Shown piece by piece: positions 58,481-64,000 of a stretch of DNA of 64,000 bases. Location: assembly GCA_039881145.1 (NCBI GenBank), contig JAYKKI010000006.1, forward strand, positions 22,318,501 through 22,382,500. The letters are read 5' to 3'. Every line of letters begins with the position of its first letter. Position 1 is the first letter of the stretch. The position numbers were made by a program, and so were the translations under genes. This DNA is from Druceiella hillmani. Taxonomy: Eukaryota; Arthropoda; Insecta; Lepidoptera; Hepialidae. A model generated the notes under the pieces. The model did not search any database and was not told the DNA's origin. It saw only the letters and a list, made by a program, of their open reading frames with translations.

Positions 58481-61005
58481 ATTTGTTTAACAATTTATTC
58501 ATTAATTTATTATTGCCGTCTATTCAATACTAAACTGACACTGACATCTTAATAACAATTACCAGTTGTTATTGTTTAACAAAAATCTATACAACAATGA
58601 CCATCTTCTTTCTTTGGTTCAGGTTTTAATGTGCACTTACAAATTATACTGGCTAAGAACAGAATAGGGAAAAATAATTGCAACCGTCAAACAAGTGTTG
58701 TGTGTGTACATTGGCAAACAATTGACATTTATTTTAACACACTAACGTTGAACAACGTACTTATACTTCAGCTATAGAAAACTTATCCTCTAATCGAAGT
58801 GAAAACAACATTTGGTTTTGTTCCAATTTTGCATTAGAAATAATTTTGGCTTTTCCTATCTTCAATCTAATCCAGATTTTTAAGGATTTAGTAGTTAAGA
58901 ATAATGGTTCCACTATAGGTATTTTAAATGTACTTCATGGGCATAACCGGTCTAAGTAGGTTGACAGTGCTCACTAGATATTATGAAAAAATACAAAAAC
59001 TTTAAATGTATTTAGAAGAACGAAGAAAATTAATTGAACAACAACGCAGTAAAATTTAAGTAAAAGTAATCAACCCAAGTGCAAAAAGGACTTGCACGAT
59101 TAGTAACCCATGCCATTGTGTAGATATATCTAGGTATCAAAACATAGCTGAAATCTGTACCAGTATCCGTAACCTTTGGCTCTGCCGTTTATGAAATTTA
59201 AAAAATATTGAGAATATGAAAAATAGTAATAATATGATTTCTTTTTTTGCAAAATTTCTTTGTTTTATTTATTTACTGGCTACATTATAAATAACCGACA
59301 ACTTTAAAAAAACATAAATGGGTTCCTTTGTATAGAAAAATAAATATTGTAACATAGTGAGAAAAAAGAAATACTATTTAATTAATATGTTTGTTTACGG
59401 TTTATATCATAGGAGTGGAATTGACAAATGATTATTATGTTGAAAAATTTAACTGACACGCAGGAAGAGCAAAAAAAACAGTAAAGAAAAAATAGAGACC
59501 AAATTACTAAAGTAGAAAGACATTTTTAATAGTGAGGTGATTTCAAAAATATGTCCATGTTGTACGCTTAACCGTTCCGTTTTTTTAAGTATTTCCCTCT
59601 TCTCCTTTTACATAAGCTGCCAGACTTGTCAGAGATATGGATACGTAAAGTTAAAAAAAAAACTACGAATCTGTTGAAACTTGCAAATTATTTTAGGAGA
59701 TCCAGACGATAGACTTTTTCAAGAATGTTGTAAAGATTCTATGAAAAACTCAATATTTTATTTATTGAATTGGATGCACCTAAACCAAAAAAAAGTCCTT
59801 TTCAAAAATTTTTTGTCTTTTATTTTACCTACGAGTTTAATTTTTATTTACCTTCTACAGTATATATATTTACAACAAATTTGAAAACAAATGTCACAAT
59901 TCTTTTTTCAAATCATTAAATCCATTCAAAATTAGTGCGCGAATCTACAAAGATCACAAATAAAAATACAAATAATTGAAATTCTTAAACTGAATATGAA
60001 TCAAAAATCTAAATTTTAATTTCCTTTAAATATAAAAAAACTTCCCCATCTGGTTCTATCTTTTTCATTCTTCCGCTCTTCCTCCCTATTGCCATTATGG
60101 CTTAAGTTCATATGTTAAAAAACAATATCGAATATTATAACAAGCTAAGTTTAATACATTGGTAGTCTCATATGTGTTTCACCTTCCGTTTCTTTACACA
60201 TGAAATTAAACTATCGTGACGACAGGAGCTTCAATTAAAAAATGTGTAAAAAAACTATTATAGGGCATTTCTTTATTGTTGTCGTATGCGTCTGAAAAAG
60301 TTACCAGAGGTGAAAATTTAAAATAGAAAACAAATCAGCCGATTTTCACTAAACAATTACTAACTCTTATTATTTTAATAACAACTAGTTGAGATTGAAA
60401 TTGAAAAATAAATACAGTTTCATTATTCTGGGAGAAATAAAAAGTTGAATAGTTTTCCAAATCAAGTGAAAAAATGACAAAAAATAGTTAAAAAGTCTGT
60501 CAAAAAACCTAGAACTCGAAATATCGCTAAATATTAAATAATACGTCAAAATTTTTATGGGATTAGGTAGCTGTTTTAAAAATATTTGTCCTAAAAATTA
60601 TAACTCATTCATTTTTTACACAAATGTGATTGCTCCGATTAATTTTGAGTAATATCCAAAATAGGTCCTAATAAAAATTTTAATTTTTTTGTAATAATTT
60701 CAAACATTTTCGTTTTAATCTTCGCCTAATCCATCTTAATAAGCTAAGAATAAGATGAAATATCAACTGTAATATACGAAACTATTTCGTTACTCTTTTC
60801 TTTTTGAGGTAAAAAAAATGTTTTTAGTGTAAGATCGCTACGTTGAAACCACTATACTAGGAACCATTTTCGCCTGAAATCGACTAGAATCTAGACCGAT
60901 AATTTAAGTAATAGAATAGGATTTAGGATTCAGTTCCAGCGACCAATTTTGAAACTTTGTTTGACACGGTCTCAAATATATTTCTTCTCTTAACAGTCTG
61001 GCTGC
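58481..61005. other. A+T-rich DNA with no supported gene
   Basis: No supported feature. The frame at 59681-59884 is within chance length and has no motif. Confidence 0.5.
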
Positions 61006-61400
61006 ATCTTTCCAAAAAATGGCTATTAGAGTTAAGTGCTAGAATCATTATTAGTTAAAATGAGAATAGAGACTACTTAATTTTTCATTTCATAATAATT
61101 AGTTTTGTTTTTTATGATTTATTTGTATATTTTCTACGGTTAATATTCTTTTTCAATTCGTCACTTGTTATGCTAATTAAGTGTTTATTTTTTTTAAAGA
61201 TGGTTATTATTGTTATGTGCTAGAATACTTCCTTTCAATTTTGTCCGATACAATTAAGATATGTAGGTAAATTTTATTAAAATATTTAATTAATTTACCA
61301 TAATTAATATACCATTTTGTATTTCTATAAGGTTTTTTTTATGTTTTGCTGTTGTTTTGCAATTCGTTACTTGTTTGTTCATTTCTTTATTTTATAATAT
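61006..61400. repeat. Diverged tandem duplication, ~180-205 bp period (tentative)
   Basis: ATGGCTATTAGAGTTAAGTGCTAGAAT near 61018 resembles ATGGTTATTATTGTTATGTGCTAGAAT near 61200. CAATTCGTCACTTGTTA near 61154 resembles CAATTCGTTACTTGTTT near 61360. Intervening similarity is weak, so this is an old, partly eroded duplication. Confidence 0.45.
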
Positions 61401-62495
61401 AGTTTATTAGGACAAGATAACGTTCAGTCATTGCTTATTTAAATAAAACTATAGATGTAAATTTGTCAACAAAATATAAATAATTTACTATTAATTTTGC
61501 ACCATTATGTTTTGCGGTAAAAGTTTTCTACGTCTTTCTATCTTCTACGGAAAAAAGATCAACTTGTTTTGCAGAAATTATTTATGTTAAATATCTCTTA
61601 GCTACAATAAATATTTTGTAAATTATCTTCCGTCATTTTGACTTTCACAGCTTTTATTTTTCGAATTTCCCTATTGTTTTAGATCTTTGAGTTCAATACG
61701 TTTTTTGACCGAGCAGTGATTTCATAACATTGCAGCAGTGGATTCATATAATACTTGAGTATTACATAGAATATTATGAATCCAGTTGATGTAAAAATTA
61801 TCTTATATATAACTACTAGTTTTTTATTCTTTATTATATTATTTCAGTGGTAACGCCTATCCTAACATTCGATATAAATTCAACTTTAGAAAATTATATT
61901 TTAAACCCAAATCCAATTAACCAGAAGTGGTGTCTCAGGAGCATTATTATTGTTTATCTACTTTCTTTAATAATTAAAACAGTATATCTAAATTTGTTTC
62001 GAATTTCCAAAATTATACATAAATGTCCTGATTTAAATTTAAATGGTCGTGGCTGATACAAAATAATTTCTTGTATGTACGTGTATATACGAGTCTTTCT
62101 CATTAGGGGAATTTTCTTCGTGCCACACAGGATTTGACTATTCTAAAATCTAAAGTTTTTAAAATACTTTGATGTTTTAACATTGCCTGAGATTTAACTA
62201 TTCGGGAGCTGTGCTCGGATTGAATCCCGCATAATTTGACCGTCACTTTAAAACAGTGGTGCAAGAAAATGTTTAAAATATTCAACCAACGTCTCCTAAA
62301 ATTCATTTGCAATGTCGTCACAAGTGAAAAAAGATAGATTTACACGTACGATTCAGATACAGAAGAATAATTAAATGTGCGCGTGTTAAAAAATGAGAAC
62401 AACCCAATGAAAGTAATTTGCGCTAGAAGCACATGGTTGCTTGTCCTAAATGGTCCCTTGTTTTTTTACCAAAATCGGTTATGTGATGATCATGG

Positions 62496-62497
<2 letters not shown>
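61401..62497. other. A+T-rich DNA with no supported gene
   Basis: No supported feature. Frames at 61847-62056 and 62321-62103 lack motifs. Confidence 0.5.
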
Positions 62498-62576
<79 letters not shown>

Positions 62577-62598
62577 CTCGTATGTGTGTGTATGTGTC
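62498..62598. repeat. (TA)n/(TG)n microsatellite
   Basis: This is a long TA tract with one AA break near 62547, ending in TATGTGTGTGTATGTG. The frame reading into it is an artefact. Confidence 0.97.
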
Positions 62599-63503
62599 AG
62601 ATAGCCATCATCATGTTATTTCATTCGTACTATTGATTCAATTTTATATAATATTGTTAATAATAACCACCATGAATAATAACTAATATGCTTAATAATA
62701 CAAAATTTGCAAAATATCTGTTGTTGGGAACTTTTTTGTCTCTAGCTCTAGTATGTAGATGTTACAATAATGTGATTTCAAACCATCTTTTAAATCTCTT
62801 ACATCGAAGCATAAGTCACATCATAATGTGGTATTTAAAATAATACGTAGAGGATTGGAATGCTATTTTTGCAAGTATTTCATTTTCCTGTATAGTGTCT
62901 AATTTGTCCCTGATTTTTAATGATAATGACTTAGGGAACATTATTGAAAGATTATTGATCAAAATACAAATGATATTTATTTATTTGCTAGAAGTGGTGA
63001 TCTTTTAGTGACTAAAGTCATATTATTCGATGTGTAACTAAATATCGTCTCGGGGTACACCATATATATAGGTGTTTTTTAACTATTACATATATAATCA
63101 TCGTTTTTTATGTCCTAATCGTATTTTTACGAAACTTTAGTTGAACAACTTCATCGTATCCATAACACCTTTCTTAATTTTCGCTCAGTTCTAATTTGTT
63201 GGTACTTTGTTTTAATATTAACAACGTATATAGTATATAATCTTCTTCAGATAAGGGGTATTTCCAAATATAAAATTAGGCCCGAAATTATTTTTCATTC
63301 CAGACGACTTTATCCAGTATCTTGTGAAAGTATTTAAAATAAATGTTTTTACTACACCCTAAAGGCTATATGTATAACTACATATTCATTGACCTAGGCG
63401 TGTTTGTGATAAAATACCCCTGTGTTTCCTTAGCTCATTTTTGTTGAAAAAATAATTAAATATGCAATATGGAAGCCAGCAGCACTATGTTTCCATGTAT
63501 GTA

Positions 63504-63507
<4 letters not shown>
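62599..63507. other. A+T-rich DNA with no supported gene
   Basis: No supported feature. Confidence 0.55.
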
Positions 63508-63546
<39 letters not shown>

Positions 63547-63558
63547 TATACATATAGG
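63508..63558. repeat. (TA)n microsatellite
   Basis: This is an alternating TA tract followed by GAATATACATATAG. Confidence 0.95.
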
Positions 63559-64000
63559 TACGAAATTATTCAACCGATATTGATAAATGAGACGTTATTG
63601 GATTTGTTTAATGCTGGGAGTTTTATAAGCTATATGAAACATATAAGATCTCCACTGGCCACTATGCTATAGCGCATAATATAAAAATTGCATTTAAACC
63701 ACATCATTGGATATTTCACCTATATGTTTCCACATAACTCCAAAACAACTAAACAAATTTTCACAAATGTACTAAGCATCGTTTGATTCGTCTTTGCAGC
63801 TTGAGTAACGTTGGTTAAAATTTTATATGGGGCCATCCACAAAACATTATATATTGGTTGATATTTTTCGTTAAATTCCCCGATAAGTATCTAATGAGAG
63901 ATTTTTCAAAGATGAATTCAAAAATAGGCCTTGTGTAAATATGTCGAATATTGACAAAAACTGTAACGAAATAATTTAATTTAATCTATCGTGAAAAGCG
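63559..64000. other. A+T-rich DNA with no supported gene
   Basis: Phrases such as AAACAAATTTTCACAAATGT suggest a very old transposon-derived repeat, but nothing can be classified. Confidence 0.45.

Noticed and set aside
1..64000. CRISPR arrays, bacterial operons, rRNA and canonical tRNA genes
   Set aside because: None seen: no evenly spaced identical repeats with unique spacers, no ribosome-binding-site/ORF chains, no rRNA-like blocks and no complete cloverleaf.

Overview
This is a strongly A+T-rich, gene-poor stretch of a eukaryotic nuclear genome. It is almost certainly from an arthropod, most likely an insect. The evidence is two decayed mariner-type transposase copies, a tRNA-derived SINE with RNA polymerase III boxes, long (TA)n/(TG)n microsatellites, diverged tandem satellites and the absence of any operon-like layout. 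I found no intact, recognisable protein-coding gene, no rRNA and no canonical tRNA. Open frames reach about 60-130 codons, roughly what chance allows at this base composition, and several of the longer ones are readings through (TA)n tracts. I cannot name the species.

Layout. Positions 1-27 kb are mostly unannotatable A+T-rich DNA. They carry short tandem repeats (6.0 kb, 6.6 kb, 25.1 kb), near-perfect small hairpins (9.4, 14.9, 19.6 kb), microsatellites (7.3, 22.0 kb), a duplicated segment at 20 kb and a few G+C-richer islands with exon-like reading frames (13.8, 17.2, 17.9 kb). From 27.8 to 41 kb the structure is dense. Two diverged direct copies of a segment of about 1.8-2 kb lie at 27.84-29.80 and 35.34-37.13 kb. 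Between them is a tandem array with monomers of about 122 bp (31.9-32.35 kb). At the edge of the second copy sits a 3.7 kb inverted-repeat structure (37.15-40.89 kb) with arms of about 1.2 kb that look about 95% identical by eye.

The inverted repeat is the most interesting object. Both arms preserve the same short open frames with plausible splice signals, including a basic RGRP-containing peptide. The loop side carries a 238 bp MITE-like element with perfect 40 bp terminal inverted repeats. It could be a foldback-type transposon or an inverted duplication, and its transcript could form a long double-stranded hairpin.

From 41 to 64 kb there are two mariner relics (about 42.0-42.66 and 53.35-54.14 kb), both with damaged catalytic triads. 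A diverged tandem array with monomers of about 135 bp (46.9-48.15 kb) is interrupted by a tRNA-derived SINE on the minus strand. Further features are a pair of G+C-richer homologous islands (43.0 and 51.4 kb), a 100 bp near-perfect hairpin (52.4 kb), several microsatellites and long featureless stretches.

Three widely separated places (17.48, 38.70 and 49.19 kb) share a short motif whose differences look protein-like (conservative replacements and third-position changes). This suggests fragments of an unrecognised repeat-borne or multigene family. The genes here do not form a pathway; the window is best read as repeat-rich intergenic or long-intron DNA. All similarity judgements were made by eye.
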